NCBI RefSeq assembly: GCF_964656455.1
Contig: NC_135723.1
Coordinates: forward strand, 1,302,001-1,366,000
Length of the DNA: 64,000 nucleotides
Direction: 5' to 3'
From: Halichoerus grypus
Taxonomy: Eukaryota; Chordata; Mammalia; Carnivora; Phocidae
Positions 32,856 through 43,784 of the stretch are shown one piece after another; within the stretch, counting starts at the first letter, position 1; the number at the start of each line of letters is the position of its first letter. The notes under the pieces were generated by a model. That model did no database searches and had not been told where the DNA came from. It was given only the letters and a program-made list of their open reading frames with translations. The position numbers and the translations under genes are program-made.

Positions 32856-35800
32856 CCCCTTGTAATAAGCCTCCCGCCCACCCTCTCCAGCTGCTGATGA
32901 CCACTCCCGTGTTTCCCTCCCTTTCAGCCATATAAGGGGAATCATTTGGGATGGCACTTTCCACGTCTGTCTTCTCCCATTTAGCAAAATGCACTTAAGA
33001 TTCTGTTGCATCAAGCAAAAGCCTGTTTACCCGATCACTGGCACTTGTCCGGGGCGGGAACCCACCACACCTTGTTTATTTACGCCTCTATGGATGGGCA
33101 TCGGGCTCGTTTCCGTGCCTGAGTGATTGTGAGGGAAGCCCCCGTGAACTCAGGCACAGGTTTGTGTCGGAAGCTGTGTCCGTTGCTCCTGAACACATAT
33201 ATATAGAGAGAGTGCTGGGCCACATGGTAAGTACGTTTGCTTTTACAAGAAACTCTCAGACGATTTTCCAAAATGGATGCATCATTTTGAACTCACAGTA
33301 GCGATAAATGTTCTTATTGTTCTACATGCTCACGATCCCTTGGTATCACCAGTATTTCTTATTTCAGCCATTCTGATAGCGTTAGATACTTGTAGCTTTA
33401 ATTACCACTTCCCTAGCGATGAACGACACTGTGGATATTTTCAGGTATTTTTTGCCATTCTTTATTTTCTTTGCTGAACTGTTTGTTCGGATAGTCTGCC
33501 CATTTTAAAATTGGGGCAGGTTGCTTTCTTATTGTTGAGTTTAAAGAGATCTTCATACATTCTAGTAGTAAGTTTTTCATTAAATATGGGATTTTCAAGT
33601 ATTTTCTCTTAGTCTGCGGTTTCTCTTTTCATTTCCTTGAAAGTGTATTTTGCAGAGGAAATGTATGTAATTTTGTAATCAGTTGTCAATGTCAATTTCT
33701 TCTTTTATGGATCATGTCTGAGATGCCACACCCGGAAACGCATTTCCAGACTCAAGGTCACACAGACTGGCCCCTATGTGTCCATGTCTTTTGGTTTTAC
33801 ATTTTACACTTAAGTCTATGATGCAGTTGGACTTAATTTTTATGTAAGGTGTCAGGTTTTTGCTAAGGTTCCTTTTTTCTAGAGGGAGGTCCAGTTATCC
33901 TCATACCATTTGTTGAAAAGATGACTTTCTTCATTAGATGATCTTTATATCTCTGTCAAAATTCTCCTTCCAGACTCTCTGCTCTGTTTCACTATCTGTA
34001 TGTTTAACCTTTCACCAATACGCCACTGAAGTGTTACTACGTTGTTGCTCTCATATTACTGGAGTATTATTGAAGTGAATTATTTGATTACTGTAGTTGA
34101 TTACCATAGTATTAAAGAGAGTCTTGAATTTGGATAATGTGAATCCTCCAACTTTGCTCCTTTTTTAATGATTCTGACTCTTCTACTTTCTTTGCATTTT
34201 CCATATACATTTTAAAATCAGCTTGTTACTCTTTACCAAAAAAAATTGCTGAGGTTTTGAGTGTATATTTTAGTTGACATTATTGGTCAAAGTAGGGAGA
34301 ACTACAATGTTAACAGCACTGATCCTTTCCATACATGAGTATGATATATATCTAAACGAGTTTAGGATGTTTTAAAGAAATTTCTTTTATCTGTATTGTG
34401 CAGTGTTCAGTACTGCAGATGCTTCATATACTTTGTGAGATTTATACTTAAATATTTCATTTTAAGTGCTATTTTAAATGATATGTTTTGTGAATGTCGA
34501 TTCCAATTGTGCATTTTTGATGTATTGAAACACAACTGATTTTTTAATTGAGGTATAAGTAACATATAATATTATATCAATTTCAGGTGTATAATATAAT
34601 GATGCAACAATTCTATATATTTTGTAGTGCTCATCATAATAAGTGTATTCTTAATCCCCTTTATCTATTTCACCCATCCATTTTTTTGCTTTGTTTTTCC
34701 TTCGTTCATTTGTTTTGTTTCTTAAATTCCACATATAAGTGAAATCATATGGTATTTGTCTTTCTCTAACTGGCTTATTTCGCTTAGCATTATACTCTCT
34801 ACATTCATCCATGTCATTGCAAATGGCAAGATTTCATTCTCTCGTGTATATGAACCACATCTTCTTTATCCATTCATCCCTCAGTGGACACCTGGGCTGC
34901 TTCCATATCTTGGCTATTGTAAATGAAACTGCAATAAACATAGGGGTGCATATCTTTTGGAAGTAGTGTTTGGTTTCCTTGGGTAAATACCCAGTAGTGG
35001 AATTACTGAATCATATGGTAGCTCTATTTTTCACTTTTTGAGGAACCTCTATACTATTTTCCACAGTGGCTGTACCAGCTTGCATTCCCACCAACAGGGC
35101 AAGAGGGTTCCCCTTTCTCCGCATCCTCACCATCACCTGTTGTTTCTTGTGTTGCTGATTTTAGTCATTCTGACAGGTGTGAGGCGATATCTCTTTGTGG
35201 TTTGGATTCGCATTTCCCTGAGGATGAGTGCTGTTGAACAACTTTTCATGTGTTTGTCTTCTTTAGAAAAATGTCTATTCAGGACATTTGCCCATTTTAA
35301 ATTGGATTATTTGGGGTTTTTTGGTGCTGAGTTGTATAAGGTCTTTATATAGTTTGGATATTAACCCCTTATTGGATCTGTCATTTGTAAATATCTTCTC
35401 CCATTCAACAGGTTGCCTTTTTGTTTTGTTGATGATTTCCTTTACTATGCAAAAGGCTTCTACTTTGGGGTAGTCCCCATAGTTGATTTTTACTTTTGTT
35501 TCCCTTGCCAAAGGAGACATATCTAGAAAAATATTTCTATGGCCAATGTCAAAGAAATTACTGCCTATGCTTTCTTTCAGGAGTTTTATGATTTCAAATC
35601 TTACATTTTTGTCTTTAATCCGTTTTGAGTTAATTTTTATGTATGGTATAAGAAAGTGGTCCAGTTTCAGTCTTCTTTCTGCATGTAGCTATCCAGTTTT
35701 CCCAACACCACATGTTGTCTTTCTCCCATTGCATATTCTTGCCTCTTTTGTCATAGATTAACTGACCATGTAAGTGTGGGTTTCTTTCTAGACTCTCTAT

Positions 35801-36210
35801 TTAGTTCCATTGATCTATGTGTCTATTTTTGTGCCAGGACCATACTGTTTTGATTACTACATCTTTGTAAAATATCGTGAAATCTGGGATTGTGATACCT
35901 TGAGCTTTGTTTTTCTTTTTCAAGATTGCTTTGGCTATTTGGGGTCTTTTGTGGTTCCATACAAATTTTAGGATTATTTATTCTAGTTTTGTGAAAAATG
36001 CTGTGGGTATTTTGATAGGGATGGCATTAAATCTGTAGATTGCTTTGGGTACTATAGACGTTTTAACAATATTTGTTCTTTCAATCCATGAGTATGGAAT
36101 ATCTTTCCATTTGTTTGTGTCATCTTCAATTTCTTTCATTGTTTTATAGTTTTCGAGGACAAGTCTTTCACCTCCTTGGTTAAGTTTTATTCTTAGGTAT
36201 TTTATTATTA

Positions 36211-36414
36211 TTATTATTATTTTTTAAAGATTTTATTTATTTATTTGACAGAGAGAGAGACAGCGAGAGAGGGAACACAAGCAGGGGGAGTGGGAGAGGG
36301 AGAAGCAGGCTTCCCGCTGAGCAGGCAGCCCGATGTGGGGCTCGATCCCAGGACCCTGGGATCATGACCTGAGCCGAAGGCAGACGCTTAACGACTGAGC
36401 CACCCAGGCGCCCT
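36211..36414 (-). mobile_element. CAN-SINE, antisense, inside L1 ORF2 remnant
   Basis: Antisense copy that starts after a (TTA)n run, with 'gacagcgagagagggaacac' in the body and head complement 'ccacccaggcgccc'. The duplication is ggtattttattatt, at about 36,196-36,209 and 36,415-36,428. The left side has grown into a short TTA microsatellite. Its body is of the ATCCCAGGGTCCTGG type. Confidence 0.94.
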
Positions 36415-36879
36415 GGTATTTTATTATTTTTGGTACAATGGTAAATGGAATTGTTTTCCTAATTGTTTCTTTCTGTTACTTTATTATTAGTGTATAGAAA
36501 TACAATGGATTTCTGTATATTAATTTTGTATCCTGTGACTTTACTGAATTCATTTATTAGTTTTAGTAGTTTTCTGGTGGAGTCTTTAGGATTTTCTATA
36601 TATAGTATCATGTCATTTGCAAATATTGAAAGTTTTACTTCTTTCTTACCAATCTGAGTGCCTTTTATTTCTTTTTATTATCTGATTGCTGTAGCTAGGA
36701 CTTCTAGTACTATGTTGAATAAAAGTGGTGAGAGTGGACATCCTTGTCTTGTTCCTGATCTTAGAGGAAAAGCTCTCAGTTTTTCAGTATTGAGTAGGAT
36801 GTTAGCTGTGCATTTTTCATATATGGCCTTTATTATGTTGAGATATGTTCCCTCTAAACCTACCTTGTTGAGGGTTTTT

Positions 36880-37075
36880 TTTTTTTAAAGATTTTATTTA
36901 TTTATTTGAGACAGAGAGAATGAGAGAGAGAGAGCACATGAGGGGGGGAGGGTCAGAGGGAGAAGCAGGCTCCCCGCCGAGCAGGGATCCTGATGCGGGA
37001 CTCGATCCAGGGACTCCAGGATCATGACCTGAGCCGAAGGCAGTCGCCTAACCAACTGAGCCACCCAGGCGCCCC
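36880..37075 (-). mobile_element. CAN-SINE, antisense, inside L1 ORF2 remnant
   Basis: Second antisense SINE in the same L1, about 470 bases from the first. The duplication cttgttgagggttttt is seen at 36,864-36,879 and 37,076-37,091. The body reads 'gagggtcagagggagaagca' and 'gggactcgatcc'-like, the other subfamily of the two here. Two separate insertions of different subfamilies in one L1 show it has been a repeated target. Confidence 0.95.
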
Positions 37076-38412
37076 CTTGTTGAGGGTTTTTACCATAAAT
37101 GGATATTGTACTTTGTTAAATGCTTTTTCTGCATCTATTGAAATGATATATATTTTATCCTTTCTCTTGTTAGTGTGATATATCATGTTGATTGATTGCT
37201 GTTATTGAATCACCTTTGCATCCCTGGAATAAATCCCACTTGATCGTGGTGAATGATTTTTTAAAAATGTGTTTTTACATTTGGTTTGCTAATATTCTGT
37301 CGAGGATTTTTGCATCTGTGTTCATCAGAGATATCGGTCTGTAGTTTTCTTTTCTTGTAGTGTCTTTGTTTGATTTTGGTGTCAGGGTAATGCTGGCCTT
37401 GTAAACCAAATCTGGAAGTTTTCTTTCCTTTCCTATTTTTTTTTTTTTTTTTGGAATAGTTTGAGAAGAATAGATATTAACTCTTCTTTAAATGTTTGTT
37501 GGGAGTTTTTTGATTACTGATTCACTTTTATTACTGGTAATCAATCTGTTCAAATTTTCTATTCCTGGTTCAGTTTAGGAAGGTTATATGTTTCTAGGAA
37601 TTTACCCATTTCTTCCAAGGTGTCCATTTTGTTGGTGTATAATTTTTCATAATATTCTCCTATAATCCTTTGCATTTCTATGCTGTCAGTCCTTATTTTT
37701 CCTTTTACAGTTCTGATTTTATTTATTTGAGTTCTCTCTCTCTCTCTCTTTTGATGCATCTGGCTAAAGGTTTATCTATTCTGTTGATCTTTCAAAGCAT
37801 CAGCTCCTGCTTTCATTGATCTTTTTTTTTTTTAGTCTCTATTTCATTATTTCTTTGTATTTCCTTCCTTTTACTGGCTTTGTGCTTTGTTTGTTTTGTT
37901 TTTCTAGCTCCTCTAGGTGTAAAGTTAAGTTGTTCATTTGAGATTCTTGCGTCTTGAGGTAGGCCTGTGTTGCTCTAAACTTCGCTCTTAGAACAACTTT
38001 TGCTGCATTTCAAAGATTTTGACTATTGTGTTTTCATTTTAATTTGTCTCCATGTATTTTTTTAATTTTCTCTTCGATTTCTTGGTTGACCCACTCATTG
38101 TTTAGCAGCATGTTATTTAGCCTCCATGTATTTATGTGGAAATACAACTGAATTTTTTATATTGCCTTGCATCCTACTTCATTTCGGCATTTCTAAACTC
38201 AATTAATCTTTCTGGAAGGTTTTTAGGTAGAGTCTAGTGGGTTTTCTTCATAGACAGTCATGTCATGTAAGAATAGAAACAGTTTTATTTCCATTTGTAT
38301 GCCTGGATTTTTATGTTGTTGTTGTTTATTTGTTTCCTGTTTGGTTTTTATTTTCATCTTATTACACTGACTAGGATTTCCAGAATGATGTTGAATAGCA
38401 GTAGTTGAGGGG

Positions 38413-38612
38413 NNNNNNNNNNNNNNNNNNNNNNNNNNNNNNNNNNNNNNNNNNNNNNNNNNNNNNNNNNNNNNNNNNNNNNNNNNNNNNNNNNNNNNNN
38501 NNNNNNNNNNNNNNNNNNNNNNNNNNNNNNNNNNNNNNNNNNNNNNNNNNNNNNNNNNNNNNNNNNNNNNNNNNNNNNNNNNNNNNNNNNNNNNNNNNNN
38601 NNNNNNNNNNNN
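38413..38612. other. assembly gap, exactly 200 N
   Basis: A run of 200 undetermined bases. Old L1 sequence reaches its left edge but the right flank shows no L1 continuation. The round number suggests a placeholder of unknown true size. Confidence 0.99.
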
Positions 38613-39386
38613 CCTCTCCTTCCTCTTATCTCAGCCCCCATTCTAGGTCTCTGCTCAGGCAGCTTCTCATTTTACTGAGTGACTGTGGACAAGTCATGGC
38701 ATTGAATTCATCCTACTTTCCTCAAAGTGCAGCAAGTGGGTTGGTGTTGGGTCGTTGCTGGGATCACAGGGGAAGCCACCTTGTACTGTCTACTCTCCCC
38801 CAGTCTGTTAAAGCAGATTTTTAGGGAAACATAAATTACTGTTAGGAATAAGAGTAAAAACATCAAAACAACTTCCAGGGCAGTGTAACCTTCAGAAAAA
38901 ATACACAACCTTTTAAAAATTAAAATAGGCATTTTTCATGTTCTACACTTGGGTGTGTCTACTCCCCCAGGTAAGTGTGTGGACGCCTCCCACCCCCAGC
39001 TTGCAACAGCCTGCCGAGCTCCTGCTTCTGCAGATGCTGCATCTGAGGGGGCTCCAAGCAGCCTCCCTGCACAGTTAGACCCAGCTGCACACACATGCCT
39101 CACTCAGGAGGGTCCCTCTGTGGTCTCTCGAACGGACTGAAGCCATGATCCAGCAGAACCCACTTCTAAACCCTACAGAGCTCCATCCTCCCTGCAGCCT
39201 CCTCTCTGTGCATGCAAGACACCATGACATTAAACACTTGATGTTGCTAGAATAGCTAAATAAAACCCTAATTATTTCTGCAGTGACATTTTGGCTTGTA
39301 CAAGCATGATAGCAAAAAGCCATCTCCTATGTGTGTCTTAACTGGGACAGTGGGATAATTATATTCAACTATTTCTGCTTGCCAAG
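38613..39386. other. unassigned, nothing recognised
   Basis: Sequence right of the gap. A faint MIR-like phrase occurs at 38,675-38,700 ('gagtgactgtggacaagtca'). Otherwise no element, exon or RNA gene is recognised. Confidence 0.45.
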
Positions 39387-39431
39387 GAGAAGAAGAAGAA
39401 GAAGAAGAAGAAGAAGAAGAAGAAGAAGAAG
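39387..39431. repeat. (GAA)n microsatellite
   Basis: About 15 uninterrupted AGA/GAA units. A pure purine-pyrimidine trinucleotide tract of this kind can form triplex structures and is expected to be polymorphic. No parent retroelement tail is recognised next to it. Confidence 0.95.
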
Positions 39432-42051
39432 CTGCCTTGCCTCCTTGCTTTCAGAAGGTTGAAATTGCAACATGAAAATATAAAGAGGGAGTTTCTCTGT
39501 CTTTGTCTTTCTGCAGGATATCTTTGGCCACGGTTCTCACCAGCTGGTCTTTAAAGTACTTAGGTGACATCTGCAGGCTGGACTCTGTGCCAGGCAAGGG
39601 ATGAGGGGAGGGGACATTCACACCCAGCATGTGGAGCGACGGATGGGAGAGGTGTCCCAGATGGTGCCTACAGTAGGACTCGGACGTCAGTTCTGACAGC
39701 TCAGGTCACCTGCTCTGGGTCGTGCAGAAATGTGGTGGAGCTGGTTCGGGACTCGGACATGCGGCTCCAAATCCAGCGTCTCGACACAGAGAACACACCA
39801 ACATCGTTGACCTTACCTTCGCTTGGCGTGTTCTCTTTAAGGACTTATTTCTGGGTAGCAGAAAGAGTGCCTTTTCTGGGCTCAGAGCATCAAGATCGGA
39901 GCCCTGCGATTGCACTGTTTTGTGGTGTGATCCAGGAAACTGACTTCCCTGTCCTGGGCCTTAATTTCATTACAAAATAACCTTCAGATGCACTCCCGAC
40001 CACGTGGCCAGTGGTATGCCTTCTGCACGAGACAGCCGAAGCAAACTATTTTTGACAAGTTCTGTCGGATGTGGGGTGCACACACCGCACTCAGATCGAA
40101 CCTCCGGGGTTTCTAAGCCTCACAATTTTTCTCTAGAAATGTGTGCTTCTGGCAGAATCCCCCAACCACAGACCCGACGACAGATTTTGGTGGGAAGGAG
40201 CATGTTATCACTTTTCACTTTGCCCACAAATAGCGATAATAAAACCACCCTGACTTTTCCTGAGCTTTACTGTGGTTCTTAAGTTTCCCACAGACAATGC
40301 ACCCCTTACTGCTTGCACCGGGGGGACATTTCCACTGTTTGCCCTCAGGAGAGCGCGGCACGTAATCATTTTGTACGCTTCCATTTTGATTAAACTGTGA
40401 ATTGCGGACTTCCCAGGCCAGCTTTCTACCCCTCTGGTGCTGGGCGAGCAGCAACCCCCAAGTTTGGGACCACAGCTGACCTGCAAATCGACTTCTCTTT
40501 TCTGTCTGCCGAGCAGGGCTCACCTTCACTTCTGTGATGAGAAGACATGGGCCCCTCACTCTGCTTTTCCTCCGGCAACGTTCAGGCCCAGCAAGGGCAG
40601 AGTCAGCCGTTGACTTTATAAACTCGACCTTCATCAGGCAAGATTTTCTAACCGCTGCAGTAGGAGGGTACTAATGTTTATCAAATACCCACGGGGGCCA
40701 TCATTCCCTTCTTAGGATGCTAAGTGGAACCTTTGGTTTTCAGGGAGTCTGGGTGAGCACCGAAGGGCCCCCCAGGACATCCAGACCCCAGGCTTCAGTG
40801 AGGCCCCCATTCACAGGCTGGATGGGGAGCACATCTCACCCCAAAGGTACCTCTGGGAAGAGCCCTGCGTGCTTCAAGGCGGGGTGCAGGGTGTCGATTT
40901 AATCTACAAAAGCCGTGCTCCCGCTCGGGGCCAGGGGACCCACCCCACCCAGCGGGATGGGCGCGGGGCCACCATTACTCAGACTTCTCCTCCCTGAGGA
41001 GCGTCACTCCAGGATCGCTCGACATGCCCAGGCGAATGCACGCGGCTCCCAGGTGACATCTCTCAGGGAGGCCCCGGGAGGGATTTTGTGTGGGGTGGGT
41101 GGTGAGGAAGATTACCCGGGGAATTACTGATCCTGGCCTCGTATTGTCACCGCCTGGACGTGTGTGTCTCTCCCCGATTGCCCGCGGATTCCACCAGGCG
41201 CCAACATGATGCAGCCGCGTGCCCTGATTTTATCTGGCACAGCCTATTTGCTCTAAGAAAAAGATGCCCAGATGAATTAACTGGTGGATCGCTCTTTCCT
41301 AAACTGCGTCGTTTGAGGATCCTGAACCCACTTTGCCCTGGCCTGAGGATAAAGCCCCCGCCTGGCTTGTCCATCCTCTGAGCACGCCCCACAGGCTGTT
41401 TTCAGTGTCATTTGTGACTTCACACTAAAACTTGCTGTGTGATGGTGGTGTACTAATAGTTTGGGGAGCACTGAATCAGCTGGTTGTGCCCCAAGGGCCC
41501 AAATCTAAAAATAACAAGCGTGCGTAAGAGAGAATTCCTGACACGGAGAACAAGCCGGGTCTGGCTGCGGCAGCTGGGATTACCCATCCTTCTTACTGCA
41601 AAGCAGCGTTCCTGTCCCTAATTAACAGGGACTCCCCTGGCCTCCGTCAGCAGGGCTCATCCCCGGGGACCCGCAGGGCCGGCTCCAGCAGGTCGACACG
41701 CGTGCATCCCGAGGCGCTCGGGATCTGCCAGGGACTGCTACTCCGAGGGGCAGGGACAGGGCTCCGCGCTGTGTTCCTTCCTCTGTCACTGTTGTGTCTC
41801 CATTGAGCAGCACCTACTGAGTTCCTGAAACTCGGACTTTCAAAATTGGGCTGGAATTTAAAAATGAAAAAGCCTCATAAATGAACAGATGCGAGAGATG
41901 CATTTTGTGTTAATTGTGTGGACTCGGTTGTTATAGGCAAGAGAATGCTTTCTAAACGGCACAGTTGTAATGAAGTCATGCCGACACGTGCTGGGGCCCC
42001 GGGCTTCTCAAACAGCCAATGTCAAGTCTTGTTTAAAATAAGTGAGTTTGG
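39432..42051. other. mostly repeat-free unassigned DNA
   Basis: Over 2.6 kb with only one probable transposon trace, an antisense MIR at 39,880-39,990. No coding exon is recognisable. Overlapping frames of up to 139 codons have no domain. CpG-rich patches lie at 40,900-41,230 and 41,640-41,770. AT-rich motifs with TAATTA-like cores occur at 41,617-41,626 and 41,908-41,916. The low transposon content could reflect constraint or chance. Confidence 0.4.
39880..39990 (-). mobile_element. MIR fragment, ancient, antisense
   Basis: The antisense MIR core is visible: 'gtggtgtgatccaggaaact', 'cctgtcctgggccttaattt', then 'cattacaaaataacc'. These correspond to the usual 'tgtgaccttgggcaagt' and 'cctcagtttcctcatctg' block. 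Divergence is high. Confidence 0.5.
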
Positions 42052-42233
42052 GGGGTGCTTGGGTGACTTAGTCCGTTAAGTGTCTGCCTTCAGCTCAGGT
42101 CATGATCCCAGGGTCCTGGGATCGAGCCCCACATCAGGCTCCCTGTTCAGCGGGGAACCTGCTTCTTCTTCTCACTCTGTAATCTCTCTCATTTCTCTCT
42201 CTCCAATAAATAAACAAAATCTTAAAAAAAAAT
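42052..42233 (+). mobile_element. CAN-SINE, sense, more diverged
   Basis: Sense copy with an altered head ('ggggtgcttgggtgacttag'), 'atcccagggtcctgggatcg', and a tail 'ccaataaataaacaaaatct' followed by an A run. The duplication aaaataagtgagtttgg is perfect at 42,035-42,051 and 42,234-42,250. The body is slightly shorter than in other copies. Confidence 0.93.
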
Positions 42234-42250
42234 AAAATAAGTGAGTTTGG

Positions 42251-43784
42251 AAATAGGATCTGTTCTCTGTCTGTTTCTCACCTTATTTATTTTCCTCTTA
42301 TTTTATCTGATGAAGTTTCAAATTCTAGCTGCAAAAAATATTGCATATTTTAACATATCGTTTTTAATGAAGACATTTACTTGAAGTAGAAGCTTCAGGT
42401 GTAGTGAAATGTTGCATGAGGCAAGCACGCCTCCTGGCCGGCCCGCGGCCCCAACGTCCACCCCGGCTCCCACCTTCTGTGTGGTGCACACAGAACTCTA
42501 CAAGCGTCAGGAAACTGAGGGTCCCACTCTGCTTCCTGTTTTCTCGTCAGTGAGAGTGCACAGTTTGTACATTTCTCTCATGTGGCTTCTTTCGGGGAGG
42601 ATCTCTGGGGGGATTCTCATTTCATCACTTGGAGAGTATTTCATGACTATATTATGTTTCATTGTTTCAGTGAACTGTAATTATTTAACCACTATTTATA
42701 GCTTGCCGCTGAATATTTACAATGTTTCTCCATCACTTCCTGCCACACGGAGTCCGTGGGTGTGGGTCCCCCTGCACTCCCAGTATGTGTGCCCCCGCGG
42801 GTTATCAGTCGTTAACAGAGAGCGTTTCCAGTAACTTCCAAAGCATGCGGCATCACCGAGCGTGGTGGTGTGTGCAGTGTGAGCTGCACACGACAATTGT
42901 CCTTGCTTCGATTCCATCATTGTGAGCGAGGTTAGGGCATTCAGCGGACCCCAAAGGGGCCTTTCGGTTTCTGCTTCTGTGAATTGCCGGTTGACCGTGC
43001 TCTGCTCGCTTTCCTTGGTTGTCTCGCGGCTCCCCCTTCGAGTATCCGTCACAGCGCTCCCGCACATGGACAGACGCTCTAGCTCTCTCTTCCCCTTTTC
43101 TACCACATCTGGCAGGAAGAAATGACAACATGAATCTTATTTATGGAATTGTATAGTTAAGAACATTCCTGGCAGAGGGCGAAGAGGCACAGGGCCCGCG
43201 GCTTGCCTGGCCCACAGCACGTGCTCCCTGCTGCCCACTCGAAGCGCTCTGACTTTGTAACGGCTGGACTTTCTGTCCCTGGGCACGGCTCTGAACCCAA
43301 GGAAACTCTGAAAGGCAGAGGGAAGGAGGCAAGCCAGACTGGGACCCGTCGGTGGGAGGATGGTGTAGCAGGATGTTTGGTGCCCCTCACGGAACAGAGG
43401 GGCCACCCAGCCAGGCCTTTGCCTGACTCACCCTGCAGCAGAAGGCAGACCTGGCAGGAGCACCCCTCACCGGGACTGAACGGGAGGCCGGCTCAGAGCA
43501 TCGGGCAGTCCTGTACCACTTCAGGGGGACACCGATGGACAGCCCTGCAGCCAGGGGAGGTGCCCTCCTTCCCTAATGGGCCGGAGCCCCATTTTCTACC
43601 TGGAGACACCAAGGTGGTCAAGGAAGAGAGTGTGCTATTCACAGCAAGCAGCCTGGTCCATGGGACTGTCCCCTCAGCCCAAGCTCTCCACGCTGTTCAG
43701 ACAGGAAAGGGGGACCAGGTAGTAAAGTCTCACTTCACCCCTTCCTCCCACGGCTAGACTCGGGGTAAGCACATCTCCTCTTCA
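42251..43784. other. unassigned, possible L2 trace
   Basis: No gene recognised. The segment 42,560-42,740 has an LTR- or L1-like flavour ('gtaattatttaaccacta') but cannot be assigned. At 43,158-43,205 'aacattcctggcagagggcg' followed by 'cacagggcccgc' resembles the conserved 3' end of L2. Overlapping frames of up to 184 codons at 43,203-43,757 are rich in P, G and R and have no domain. Confidence 0.4.

Larger units (their letters stand above)
35270..37770 (-). pseudogene. L1 ORF2 remnant (reverse transcriptase and C-terminal region)
   Basis: Pieces of the minus-strand ORF2 frame remain readable. Near 37,560-37,760 the translation includes IIGEYYEKLYTNKMDTLEEM, a hallmark segment before the reverse transcriptase fingers. 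Near 35,290-35,500 it includes KINYGDYPKVEAF and LYKDLIQLSTKKPQ, from the C-terminal part. Between these the frame changes repeatedly and two SINEs interrupt it. It makes no functional protein. In an active L1, ORF2 supplies the endonuclease and reverse transcriptase used in target-primed insertion. Confidence 0.85.
34540..38138 (-). mobile_element. LINE-1, younger carnivore-type, antisense, 5'-truncated
   Basis: It is inserted into the older L1 in the same orientation. The duplication is gaaacacaactga at 34,527-34,539 and gaaatacaactga at 38,139-38,151. A T run at the left marks the 3' tail. The 3' UTR ('attgaggtataagtaacata', 'tcttaaattccacatataag', 'aactgcaataaacatagg') is followed by ORF2 sequence. 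Without its two SINEs it is about 3.2 kb, roughly half a full L1, so the 5' UTR, ORF1 and the N-terminal endonuclease part are missing. Confidence 0.88.
32856..38412 (-). mobile_element. LINE-1, old, antisense, split by a younger L1
   Basis: Old L1 in antisense. Its 3' UTR begins around 32,860 ('gccatataaggggaatcat'), followed by 'ctatggatgggcatcgggc', then ORF2 C-terminal-like sequence to 34,539. It resumes at 38,139 as 'ttgccttgcatcctac' and 'agacagtcatgtcatgtaag', which continue the ORF2 order, and then runs into the run of N at 38,413. The intervening 34,540-38,138 is a separate, younger L1. The old element is extensively mutated and no frame is intact. Its 5' side is hidden by the gap. 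Confidence 0.75.

Noticed and set aside
40900..41230. CpG island promoter
   Set aside because: CpG content is raised only locally, and no transcript structure, first exon or core promoter could be recognised.
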